A DNA stretch of 64,000 bases, taken from Isoetes taiwanensis (Eukaryota > Streptophyta > Lycopodiopsida > Isoetales > Isoetaceae). The translations under genes were made by a program, and so were the position numbers. Where the stretch lies: assembly GCA_021234155.1 (NCBI GenBank), contig JAJEKV010000002.1, forward strand, positions 20,859,726 through 20,923,725, given 5' to 3'. A model generated the notes under the pieces. It had not been told where the DNA came from, ran no database searches, and was given only the letters and a program-made list of their open reading frames with translations. This document shows positions 1 to 11,652 of the stretch, piece after piece. The number at the start of each line of letters is the position of its first letter. Position 1 is the stretch's first letter.

Positions 1-244
1 TTTTTCATCTTGCACCACAAATTTTGAAACCTCTTGCTGCGTGAAAGAAAGAAGATGGCTCTACGGCACATATCCTATCGACAGCTTCATGTGACCCAGC
101 ACAAAAAGACAGGTTCCATCAGCAGGAAATGATCCCTGTCAACAGCTTCATGTGATCAGACCCTTAGCCACTCAAATTGAGGTGTAAACTTGTATAAACT
201 GAAACTAGGTGGAAGCCTACGTGGGCCTTACGTGGGTAACGAAA

Positions 245-2030
245 ATGTGGGCTGCAGATCGTTTCTATGCTGGGTGGTGGATATGGAGACCTTCCAACCC
301 TAATTTTGGGGCGGTGCATACGGAGAAAATGGATGCATCGAAACAAAAATCTTCCTTCAGCCCAGGTCCTGGTAGCCCAATGGGCGGCGTTACAGGAGCA
401 GGAACATGGATTTCACCCTCCGGCAGATTACGAGGCAGCATTTGCCCAGCTGTTGATGGCGGTATTGCATTCTGTCTCGCTCCTACATTTTCTACCCCTG
501 TTAAGGTCTCTGCAGCAGTTCCTAGCGAAGGCACAGGTGCTTCTGGTCTGCAATCTCCTAGGGTTAAAACTACTTATGCCAATAGGCTTGTTCTCCAAGA
601 ATATGACAAGGAACATTTGATCGAGAAGACTATACATATGAGAAAGGCCTTGAGGGAACAGACTCGGCTTGTTGAACTCAGCAAACTCAATATCCATAAC
701 GTTGACAATGAGAATAGGTAGTGGTTCATCCATAATAAAAGCAATTGTGGTTGTTTAGATTTCAATCTTATGTATTGTCCTTGCAATGCAGGAAATTAGA
801 GAATAGTATAGAAGAGTTAGAAATGTTAGGAATTGAAGGAGCTCCTCGCACCGGGAACCTGTCACGATTACGTGCAAAAATGGGGGGTAATGGGCTTCTC
901 TGATATAAATATATTTCAAACCCTATCAAGTTTAAGGTACAGGAAGATCAACACTAAAAGTAGCTTAAGCCAAGTGGTCTTTTACAAGTTTCATTGGAAT
1001 TCCCTTAATGGTGGATACTGTGTATAGGGCTGAAGACACGCTTAGGAAATCTGCAAGAAACTTTTGAAGTTCAAGCTGAAGAGATATTATTCCTGCGCAA
1101 AGATATACGTGTAACACATAGCAGAGTAAGTCCATTGGTGCTTTCACATTGTTTAGTATCTTCTGTCTTGTTAAGAGTTGCCGTGGTTGAGCCATAATAT
1201 GGCCTTATCACTTGCTTATGAAAGTTCAAATTCAGGAAATGAAAGTTGAAAGAGATGTGTATGCCGAAGAGATAGGAAGATTACAAAAGCTTATCAGAAG
1301 CCTCAAAGGCTATCGGGATCACATGACAAATGAGAACAAAAAGCTCTCACGTGTGAGGGACAAGGTGACACGTCTGGAGCTTTCTAACCAACACTTGACA
1401 GGTTGCATACTGGTGAGTAATCTCTAGTGGAACTTTGTTTATCTGAATACAGCAGAAGATTGAAAGCTTGGTTGGCTTCTTTCTGTTCGCTAGGTGGTCC
1501 AACAAAGTATGAAAAAAACAATGGAAAAGGCTGATTCTTATAAGCAGAAAGCAAAGGATGCCATGATGGACTATAATGAGGCAGAATTAGGGGCAAAGGA
1601 AATCCAGGTAGATATTAACACTTTAGAGGCTGTCTTGGAAAAAGAACGTGCAGAGCGGATCAAACTACAAAAACAAATTGCTGCAGTAAGGCAAAAACTT
1701 GAGAGCAGCAGAAAAAATAGGAAACATATGTATGATGTTTGGGTTCCTGAGGAAGGAGAAAGACCGAGATCTGGAAATTCACCGAGACCAACATATTGGA
1801 GGTCAGATAATAAGCTTCAGCCAATAATAAAATCTGCCTCACCAAGGGAGACGCCAAAACCAAGGACACCACGATCAAAAAGCCCACGGTCGGAAAATCC
1901 AACACCTAAAAGTCCACATAGCCCACAAGATATATCTGAGATACAAAATTTGCTTTATGAAGTTGTGGACAAAGCAAAATTGGGGCAACCTTCAACAAGC
2001 GCGGGAACTGTTGTCAAGGGGAATGGTTAA
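245..2030 (+). CDS. Coiled-coil protein gene, five exons, about 459 aa
   Basis: Five exons read through in one frame with GT..AG junctions: 245-717, 792-886, 1028-1125, 1236-1412 and 1494-2030. They total 1,380 nt, giving 459 residues and a TAA stop. The first exon is low-complexity (Gly/Pro/Ser-rich). From residue about 120 the protein is highly charged and heptad-like, through exon 5 to about residue 345. It ends in a basic, Ser/Pro-rich tail with repeated SPR/TPK motifs (e.g. PRTPRSKSPRSENPTPKSP), typical of a phospho-regulated or microtubule/nucleic-acid-associated tail. I do not recognise the family. FLX-like proteins are also plant coiled-coil proteins, but their conserved N-terminal motif is not visible. 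The start is uncertain: ATG at 245 or at 329 are both in frame, and a 117-codon ORF overlaps exon 1 in another frame. Exon structure and frame consistency support a real gene; function is unknown. Confidence 0.72.
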
Positions 2031-4226
2031 TGACTTGAAAAGGGCTAGAAGCTGCAGAAAAGCTATGCCCACTTTAAAGAGCAGGCTGTCTTTTTAACAT
2101 GCTGCTCCTGTACATTATGGATGAATTTTGAATGACAGTTTTGGAAAGCACTAAGCTGGAAAGTATAGATCAGATGCATTCTTGGATTCCTTTGGATCAG
2201 ATCAGATTCTTTTTAAGGGGGGAAGAAAGTCTTGGATTAATTCTGCAGAAGATGCAGGTCAGGAGGAATCCTAGATGGCTATAGTAGATGAAAGACATTG
2301 ATTTATTTGCCTTGTGGCAAACCTGATGTATAGTCAACCATTTATAAATACCTATAGAGGAGAAGTTCAGTAACTGCGTCTTTTGTACTCTTAGTTGCAT
2401 TTGCAGAGTTCTTATTTCACTCATGCGTATTTCTGTGTTAAGTAGTTACTGTCCAGGGTACTCAACATACAAATGATAAATATATTATGCAGAAAACTCA
2501 CAGTCAAAATGACCTATTATTAGAATGCAGTAAAACCCTTCCAAGTTTTATCCACACAAATAATGTGAGTTCCAAATGCTATTTGATTGGGTGGCCTCAT
2601 ATGACAGAGAATCTGAAGTGGCAAGCTGGGGCCATAGCCACAACCATAGCCCATGTTCACTGGAAGTTCCAGACTTCGTCCATGATGTGCCAGGCAGAAA
2701 TAACGCAGCTGTAAAAGTGAATATGTTTCATGTTGGAGCCTATGGGTGCATAGAGAATGAATGAGTCCATATAGGAAATTGCAGTTTCCCTTCTTTTTTG
2801 CTTAAAAGTTTTGCTGCAGCCTCACATTTCACCATCTGCTACATTTAGTGATGACTTCTTAATTTTGTACCTTTTGTTAAAGATGATGTGCTGACAGTCT
2901 TATCCAGCATCTAAATGAGATCTTGAAGCTGTTTTATGGTTAGCTAGGGTGTTTTTTCTCGCAGACCATACCATGTTAAAGCAATTTGATTTCTATGCCT
3001 TTGATAAGCAATCTTCTCCTGTATCCTTTTCGTTTGTTTTCCGTTTAAGCCTAAACATCCTCTGCTTGTGCTCTATACCCCAGACTTAGCTTCTGCTCTA
3101 TTCAAAGTTATTCCTTCCTTTTGGAATCAAGAAGCTGCTTGTTTTTTTATCGGAACATACATTCTCAACATGAAAGGGACCAAGACCAAGGCTGTGACAA
3201 AAACGGGGCTCTTATATGGGACTTCATACATCATGTATCGGAAGATATTTGTTGAAGAGGAGTTTTTTGGTGTGTAATTTTCCATGACAAGGAACATTCG
3301 AGTCACCTTATTGTTGATTTCTTTTGTGATGCTAAGGATTATGATAGATGTTAATGTTTATGGACCTATGTACATGTCATGGGCTGCGAGAGAGGTGGTC
3401 AAACTATAAAGAACTTCTTGGTCTTTTAGAAGGGACATTTAGAAAGCAGATGGAAAATTTGTTCAGCAAACCTATTAAATCTATTGCTGAAGGTTATATA
3501 AATAATGCCGTACATCAGATGGAGAGAGGCCATGTGTTAGTATGTGGGTGAGAATTCAGAGAATCAGGCTTCAACCTTTATTACCTTTTAAACACCAGTA
3601 AAGCTTTCCTTCAGTACTTGCCATCAGTACTTGCCACTCCATAATTGAAGAATGCATGACACTTCTACTTTGAAAAGTTGAAGAAGTCTGTGACAAGCTC
3701 AGATACTGGCCATCTCTCCATGAGAGAAACGAGTTACCAGAAAAACGGGTGAAAGTGAAGAGTCAGTATAAAGATAAAGGGAAGGCATATCTAATTGTGC
3801 ACCTAAAATAACATGTAAAACAAGCAATGAATGGAAACTCTTGCAGCATGTTTAGATAGCCTGAGCACTTGTAAAATGTGGAATTTTAGTTTGTGTGATA
3901 ATATACAAGTGTAGGTTTGGTTTGATGTTGGCACCAAATATCCTCTGCCGAGACAAAGCAACATTGAATAACAGATACATTTTAATTTGCCGTTTTTGGT
4001 CATGTACTCAGCGGAATAGAACCTGCCTCATGCAGAATGCCATATACTAGGGGTTTATGGGGGGATTTGGCACATTAGTTACGGCATCCTCTAGCTTTAT
4101 TTATCAAGAATGCATATTCTGTAAGAATTTCTGGGTGATAGTATATCCTACACCAAAATTGGTTAGGTCCTCATCCGGCATGGACCACTTGTCATTCTCT
4201 TTCCATCTGGAATGCCATCATAATTA
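2031..4226. other. 3' flank and intergenic region, no supported gene
   Basis: The stretch between the coiled-coil gene and the convergent SPRY gene holds only short ORFs of 60-75 codons with no recognisable similarity. It presumably contains the 3' UTRs of both genes. No tRNA, TIR or LTR was seen. Confidence 0.5.
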
Positions 4227-5613
4227 TCAATGCTGATTACTGGCAATGCGGTCCAAAACTATCTCAAATAAATCAGATTCTCCATCTACTGAGAAGAGGT
4301 CACCACTATCATGTACTGAGCCTGCTCTAGTAGACCTTTGCTTCGGTCTGAAACTGCTTGGATCAGCAACTCTTTGAGAATTACTGGGAATGAATTCAAA
4401 AGCACATTGACCAAAATTTACATGCACCGTAACATCATAGTTTGCAGCAATTGTAGCATGAAGAGGATGAGCAAATTCTGGATTCTCACAGGTTACCTCT
4501 CCTAGAAAGTCCCCATTTACTGTGAAATATACTTTCTGGGATCTGGGAAGAAATCCACAACCCAAAGTGTTGCAGACGGCTGCTTCCCATTTTTTTTCCG
4601 GATGCACCTCAAGTCGATTAGAGCAGTTATTACCTGAAACCCAACCAAGCTTTCTGTTTAGTGAATATCATAACTAGCTTACAATGGCATTTTAAACTTT
4701 GCAAGAAGCGTGAATGGAATTTCAAAACAAGAATTTGCTTACCATTATACAATAATTGACCATTAGAGTATAGGCCAATTGATCCATAATCTAGACCAGG
4801 CATTCTGAATGGTGGAGCTCCACCAGAAGAAAGGCCTATGCCAAGAACTTTATCTTCATTCATGCGTATCTGTTGACTGGGAGTCAGGGTTTCATTTACC
4901 ACTCTATTTGTTTGGAATCCATCAACAACAGTTCTGTCAAATCCTGATATAGCATATTGATCTGAGCGTGATTGTTTTAACATCAATTCAATTTCTTCAT
5001 TTTCTGAAAAAGAGATCTCCCGTAACAGGGATGGGTTTTCAGAGCCTTCTCGGATGATGGTTATTTCAAAATAACTTTCTTGGGGGAATGATCCATGGCC
5101 TAGTGGAGGCCCAGGCAATGGGAGTGCTGAGTGCATGGCCTGTACAGGAGCAAACCCTCCTTTCCTCCAAATCATGCGAGGATTCAACCTTATTATTTGC
5201 ATAAATTCTGAGCCTGGACCTATTTGCCAAGTTGTTTGGGGCTTAAAAGCCTCCCCCATCAAACATCTGGTGCAGAATTTACAAGGGTTTTGTCCAGCTA
5301 TGGAGCAACTATAATTAAATGCAAATGCTGTCCAGCCCATTTCCAAAGCCTCGCTCATGAGTGAAGGATTATCCGACCAGTCAAAGAGTGTAATAGGGTT
5401 AGTGTGTCTCCATAAGTTAGCCATTCTTTTACTCTCCAGAGTTGCTGTCTGGTCAGACAGTGGAACAGAGGACAGTGATGCTCCAGCAGCAGGCACTCTG
5501 GCTATGGTGGCCATCTTATTCCTTTTGCAAACTATGCAAACACATACAACTAGCAAAAAGGACGAAGAGATTATCAATACTCCACTTAAGAGTAGTGCGT
5601 TATCTGGAGTCAT
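4227..5613 (-). CDS. Membrane-anchored SPRY-domain protein, two exons, 425 aa
   Basis: Exon 1 is 5613 down to 4743 and exon 2 is 4633 down to 4227. The donor GTAAGC and the acceptor CAG join in frame (1,278 nt, 425 residues). Residues about 8-30 form one hydrophobic segment (LLLSGVLIISSSFLLVVCVC) followed by basic residues, so the protein looks like a single-pass membrane protein with the rest on the cytosolic side. The second half is a SPRY/B30.2-type domain: it has the SIGLYSNGQLLYNG strand across the splice site and the GCGFLPRSQKVYFTVNG strand in exon 2, both diagnostic of SPRY folds. The tail is Ser/Arg-rich. SPRY domains mediate protein-protein binding; the partner is unknown. Plant transmembrane SPRY proteins of this type exist but are poorly characterised. 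The gene looks intact. Confidence 0.85.
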
Positions 5614-6340
5614 GCCCTTTGCAGAGCTGGGCAGTCATTGAGTGCAATATTTTCTAGCTTCTTTCATGTATATCAGAAGAACTTGGATTTGCATGTATAA
5701 GGCCGAATCGAAATTATCAGCAAAAACACTGCGCAATAGTAATTCTGCCCTCTGAAGATCCAGAAACTCAAAATCTACAAGAACGAAACGCACCCTTTTG
5801 TGGAGCTTGCAATCTGTTCTAGATTGTTTCATGTAAGATAAGAAAAACTTGGAATTTTGAGAGGTTGAATTCGTCAGCAAATGAACAAACCAGCAACCAC
5901 GCTCCCCGCAGATCCAAGATTGGAAGGAAAACGGAATTTACAAGAAAATGGAAGAGAATTGGTACAAGCAACTAACTAATTACCTGTACTCTGCTCATAC
6001 TCTGCGCTTCCGAATCAGGACTCTTGAATTTGTAATAAGGGCGAGTGTGCAGTAGTGCAGGACAAGGCTGGTATGATGGGGCTGTCAAAATTATCATTCC
6101 AGATGCGAAGCCGTATGGAGCAAAACTGGGGCACCAAGTTCCAGGAAATGATTGAAAAACCAAGGATTTTCTACTGTTCTAGAAATGGGATTCGGATAGC
6201 AGGCAGTGGCTGCAAGCAAGTCAGTTGACCCGCCACCTTCGGGTGGAGGTGTAGAGAAAAAATGACGCCAGCGGATAAAGTAGTGCCCTGCGTTTCTAAA
6301 GGATGACGAAAGCTGGCCCTTGCTAGGTCTCAAAAGGATG
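5614..6340 (-). other. Probable 5' leader or upstream region of the SPRY gene
   Basis: Upstream of the SPRY start (minus strand) are only short ORFs without recognisable domains. There are two similar short segments, ATTTTCTAGCTTCTTTCATG at about 5648 and TTCTAGATTGTTTCATG at about 5817, which suggests a small local duplication. It could be 5' UTR or promoter; no defined element was identified. Confidence 0.3.
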
Positions 6341-9170
6341 GCTCTCTCGGCTCTTCCCCCAACAAGGAATTATGCCCCTCCTCTGTCGCGTGTTCGTTTA
6401 TTTACTCCCTTGGCCCACTGTTTCTGTTTCCCTAGCCTACCATTCAACTTCCACTTGCATGGTTTCCCTTCTAACATTGCATGGTTTTGCCTTTCTATTG
6501 GCCACTGTGGACGATAAAAACATATTCTATTCTCTCAAAGTTAAATTTTTTTCTTCTATTCTTACGAGGTGCACCTTGGACTACCACAGTCGTCGGATTC
6601 GTCGATCCTACGACCCAGATCGTATGTTGGGACCTCTGAGCACCTCTCGTTTCGCTTATAGTCATTTATGATTAGAGGCGCCTATGATTTTGAAATATGA
6701 AATACGATGTCGCCTAAGGTTTTTTTGAGGGAATATCGAATCTCTATACGATTTTGCCTAAGATTTTACGGGAGCTCGAATCTCTACCAAAAAAATTTAA
6801 TGTCCTAACTAAAACTACTCTTTAACCAATATACTTAGTGAGCTAATGTAATTATTTTTTATCTTGAATCTATGTTTTTTTTTATAACAACTGATTCGAT
6901 TGTTTAGGAATATATGGTCTATGGTTTCAGGAATTGTTATTTTTACATCCATATCAAATCCCCTCTAAAACCCCCTATTATTTCGCTACATATTAAAACT
7001 CGCGCGTCACAAAACTCGTCAAAAAATTCACGCCTTTGCGCACTATCAAAGCTTTCTAAGGATCTTGAGACCTTTTCATCTCAATGGACCTTGATGCAGT
7101 TTGCTGTTGCTAAGTCTGCTGCCAAATAGCTGAAAAAAAAGGAACAAAAAGAGAGAAGAAAAAAGAAGAAGAAGATTAAACAAAATAGTTCTCCCAAGTT
7201 TGTGTGCACGTTTACTGCTAGATTGTGATGTGCTAATTCTACAAAGTTGCACACCTTCATAAATCTCCGCATCAATCATATTTCAACCGTGCCCACTTGA
7301 TCCCCATCAATCATACTCAAACCTTATGTTTATGTTGTCATACATTGTTGGTGGATAGGTAACTTTCTAAACGTATATAAATGCTATAGGAAAATTCTTT
7401 GGAATATTCGTGTCATGGGGGCACGTATCTTGGCCGTCGATTTTGCAAGGTGTTGATTTGAGATGAGATTGAGAAGCTTTCGTCCGAAGCAAGGTTGGGA
7501 TTCTCGAGCGCCACTGGGATTACATATTTAAAGTTGCTTGCCTTTCAAGGCAAGCAAGCGGAACTGACGACCAGGTGCTTGGCTCCTTCTATCGCGTGTT
7601 TTGCAAAAGCAGTCTGGTGCCATAGCCACTTCCGGCGCAGAAGCATGAGGTGCAGTGGTGACTCGGCATGTGTGTAAAAGGCGGTGCTTTGCTCTTTGTT
7701 CATTTTCCATCCAGCCCTAAATCCGGCGGCCAGGTATTGATGGGACTAGTTGGACAGTGGGGATCAAACCAGTGGAAGGGCAGCGATCAAGCTAGGGCAA
7801 CGATCAAGCAGCTTCATCCTTGATCCTTTTTTTTTTGCCGTTAAAAATCTCCCAGGTATTTCTGGAATGCTGTTTGAATTCGAGATATGAAGCTCTGTGA
7901 TAGAATGCCTTTCAATGCCAGTGCTGTTTTTGCTCTTAAATGGCGTGATTTTGTCAATCTGGCTTAGTTTCGGCGGTTCTTTTTACCTGAAAGACCGCGA
8001 CGCAGAAGAGGTTCTTGATGCGAAATTGCCATTGAAAACTTTTCCATACCCTATTTCTCTAGCGAGCATAAGCATTAGATATGCCAGAGCTTGAAAGTCC
8101 GATTTGTCTGTATTCAGGCACATCATGCATTTGAGGCACACCAATTACGATGGAAACTGGATCAGTTGTTTTGATGGATCTTCTATGGTATGGATGATTT
8201 CAAGCAATGATTGTTTAGCTGGTTTATGCATCTGATGTTTGGTGATTTTGTGATTAGGTCTGATCCAACATAAAATGATAGCGTTGAAGGCCTTCGGCCA
8301 AATGCTAGAGGGCCAGGCTTGGTTACGTTTGGGGTAGTTTTAGCTGCCATGCTTGCTTTATTCATACCATAGTTTGATGGGTTAATAATCTTATCTCCAC
8401 TGTGCGCAGCCAGATCGTGTCATGGAATTCTTCAAGAACAATGATTTGCAACTCATTGTAAGGGCGCATGAATGTGTAAAGGATGGGTTTGAACGTTTTG
8501 CTTAAGGTCATTTGATAATACTGTTCTCCGCTACCAACTATTGTTGTGAGTTACTGTTTTGATGTTTTGCAATCGATGCAATATGCTTAAAGCAAGTCTA
8601 TTGTCTGCAGGAACTGCCAATAATGCTGGAGCAATTTTAGTTCTGAAAGGGGATCTTACAAAGATCCAAGATATCTATTGGGAGGCCTGAATGGAATGAG
8701 CAGATCAGTGGCCTGGCCTCTTACTCCCAGTTGCTATGTTGTATAATGGAGATCCCCCGTGTGCAGAAAAGAATATAAAAATATGGAGTTTGTAATAATG
8801 TGGAGGTTGCCAGATTGGCAAGAAAGTCTCAGCTGTGTTAAATGTGCCGACAATATGTATTATGTATGTGTTATTCAAAATAAACCGGCAAAGTGAATCA
8901 CAATACACCTTTTAAGTGGCTGGTCACTCGATGGGATTCATGAATTTATGATTGCCAAATTAGGCCAAAACATGCGCAAATGTTATGGAATGTGTAGAAA
9001 TTAGAAAACAATTTGTGGACATGCACTTTCTTAAAAATTCACATTACAAGCAAATTTATTTGAACATGCTAAGGCTCACTGGTTTAAGAAAATTTTATCC
9101 ACCTTGAAATTATAGCCTTAGTCACCTTGAAATTTAAAGCAAAAATTTCAAGATGATTCTCTCACTAAAG
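6341..9170. other. Non-coding stretch, no gene recognised
   Basis: The six frames give only ORFs of 60-100 codons, with AT-rich and low-complexity composition. No domain, terminal repeat or RNA gene was recognised. Confidence 0.45.
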
Positions 9171-9306
9171 GTGGCTTTTTAGAGGCATGAATCTTGAACT
9201 TTTCTCAAAGGTTGTTGTGAGGTCCTACCTTGACTGCAGATTTGCTAAGGCGGCTTCCTAGAGGCATGAACCTTGAAATTTTCTCAAGTTTGTGGTGAGG
9301 CCTACA
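9171..9306. repeat. Imperfect direct repeat, about 80-bp period
   Basis: The phrase GGCTTnnTAGAGGCATGAA followed by CTTGAA and TTTTCTCAA occurs twice, from about 9171 and about 9251. Both copies continue into a G(T)TGTGAGG(C/T)CCTAC-like tail. A separate 22-bp exact tandem duplication (TTTGTGTTATCCTTTGTTCT) follows at about 9350-9393. Confidence 0.6.
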
Positions 9307-9828
9307 TCTACTTGAGATTTACTTTGTTCCCATGGATCTTAACCCTCATTTGTGTTATCCTTTGTTCTTATTTGTGTTATCCTTTGTTCTTAGTACAAAG
9401 GACAATCAAACCTACAAGAAAACTACAAGAAGACAACCAGAAAAAACTTGGACGTCCTTTTCTAGCCTCGAAAAAACCTGGAAGTTTTATGCCCATGGGA
9501 AACGGCCCTAATAATTACACAATTTCACAACTCAAATGGTTACAGAGTTCCATTGCGCATCAATTTCATTATTTCACAGTTTCACAACTAAAAACAATTA
9601 CACCATTTCATTCCAAATTCTTGATTTCATTCCATTCCAACTCCTTGAACTATTACAAGTATACAAATCAGTTCAAAACATTTCACAGAAAATATCAAAC
9701 ATTTCAAGTGCTGTGCAGATTCTTCAGTTATATCAAACACCTTCCAAGATTTTCGTAGGTAACAAACACGCAAATTCACCTCTCCTTTGTTTCAACCGAC
9801 CCTAAAGTGTAAGTGGAAAAAAAAAGAG

Positions 9829-9926
9829 GAGACCATGGAACAAAATCCATGGAGGAGACCATGGAACAAAATCCATATTATCAATCCTCGCTATACGAGG
9901 AGACCATGGAACAAAATCCATATTCT
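9829..9926. repeat. Short tandem repeat, three copies of GGAGACCATGGAACAAAATC
   Basis: Three near-identical copies of a 23-bp word beginning GGAGACCATGGAAC lie at about 9830, 9855 and 9899; the third is separated by a short spacer. The ORF crossing them is low-complexity and not convincing as a gene. Confidence 0.65.
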
Positions 9927-10265
9927 CAATCTTCGTCTACCCTATGGGTAGAAAAACACAAGGCAAAAACACGATCTAAGTCTCCTGGTTCTCAAATTCG
10001 TACTCACACAAATCCGACGTACATGAGTCAATACAAGGGAAGCTTCTTACACAAATTCTTCAATATTAGGTCCTGCATTTCAAGAAAATCTTTTGCACCA
10101 TTCTAAAGATATACAAGTCCGCCCTTGCATGAGTAAGTCGGGGAAGACAAATTTATTGTGGCAATCCACATGAACTTTCTTTTGTAGTGGTTGCATTTTG
10201 CACTATTTCTTCTTTCACACCGAGTACCCAATATCTTTTGCGCCGAGTCGAACAAAAGAAATGTT

Positions 10266-10287
10266 CGCGGCGGCCTTGGCCGCCGCG
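10266..10287. repeat. GC-rich perfect hairpin
   Basis: Ten-base arms CGCGGCGGCC / GGCCGCCGCG are separated by TT; T10265 and A10288 extend the pairing. It is a strong stem in otherwise AT-rich DNA. It could be part of a decayed repeat terminus. No gene is adjacent. Confidence 0.7.
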
Positions 10288-11269
10288 ATAAATTTCTTGT
10301 AATGCTAAGTTTGCCATAGCATATATTTACTTGCCACTTAGTTTTATAGGTTTACATTTACCCCAACAACCTACTTTTTTTCTTTCATGAGTTTTAGCAT
10401 CCTAACAACCAATTCTTGTTGAGATCTAGCTTAGGCCACGCTTATAAGTTAAATATTGGCTCAATTGCCTATTTTCATCCTTGATTTGGATTGGGCGTTG
10501 ATTATTAATGCACATCATCTTAATGTATCTCCTCATTGTCATCATAACATGATGTGATGCTCTTATCTAACTGACTTATATTACCATTTTGATGACGCTA
10601 GCGCATATATGTTTGTGTGTCATAGTGCTGAAAAGTAGTTGCTATTCGAAGGTCCTCGTATAGCATCTTAGTAGGGGCATTTACATATTCGCATATCGTT
10701 TCAAACCCAATATTGCTATTTTTTTTATTATTAGTTTAATAGTAGTTATTCTTAAAAGCCACAACTCATTCTAGAATAATCAGATATGGTTGACTACCCG
10801 CATTAGCAATCTTATAAATGCATGTGGTTCTAGTGCTATTACCACTTTAGAGAGACAATCTGTCTTCTTCTTAGGTGGAACGAAAAATCCATTTTGGAAA
10901 GAGTATTACTATGAGTGGAAAATCCTCAAAAGGCATAATGATGCTCATATGATGATAAGATAACAAACTACAACATGCATTTAATTAGAGGATCACAAAA
11001 TGTAATATTTTTGTTTTATACAATATTATGCTCATAACATAACACAATACATGGTACATTTCGAGAGGAGCAAAGTTGTAAAATATTCTTGTCATCAAGA
11101 CTTCTTTATTGCATTAATACAAGGATCCAATAGCACCCAATATGTAATTATTTCCCCTTCTTAAAGCAATAGACGTGAGCAATTATTACACGTCTCAATC
11201 GTACGAAAAATGGTTAGATAGTCATTAGAACATTCCATTATATGCTTGCTTAATGGTCAAGGATCCCGC
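10288..11269. other. AT-rich non-coding stretch
   Basis: No ORF of interest and no recognisable repeat terminus in this AT-rich interval. Confidence 0.45.
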
Positions 11270-11455
11270 GTATCACAATATAAAATATATAATAGATGTC
11301 CCATTGTTTGCCACGCACAAGCATACGTTGTCAAATTTAGGCAATAAGTTAAATAAACGTTCGTATCACTATATAAAATATATAATAGATGTTCCATTGT
11401 TTGCCACGCACAAGCATACGTTGTCAAATTTAGGCAATAAGTTAAACAAACATTC
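11270..11455. repeat. 93-bp tandem duplication
   Basis: Two head-to-tail copies (11270-11362 and 11363-11455) start GTATCAC(A/T)ATATAAAATA and differ at only a few positions, so the duplication is recent. Both contain the phrase TTTGCCACGCACAAGCATAC. Confidence 0.9.
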
Positions 11456-11652
11456 ATACACAACAAAGGCAAAGGTGTAATTATGCAAAGAAAAATATCT
11501 TGCTCAATGTAATTGTGACATGAAAGGGGCAAAACCTATTGAGCAACGTTGGTACGTGTGTGCTTGTGTCTCATAGGCCTAGCAGTCACGGAATTAAACC
11601 AAAACTAACTAGCAATTTATATGTAAATTCACAATGAAATGCAAAAAAATCA

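Noticed and set aside
245-2030. Calling the first gene a FLOWERING LOCUS C EXPRESSOR-like (FLX) protein
   Set aside because: Coiled-coil character fits, but the conserved FLX N-terminal motif is not visible, so the family is left open.
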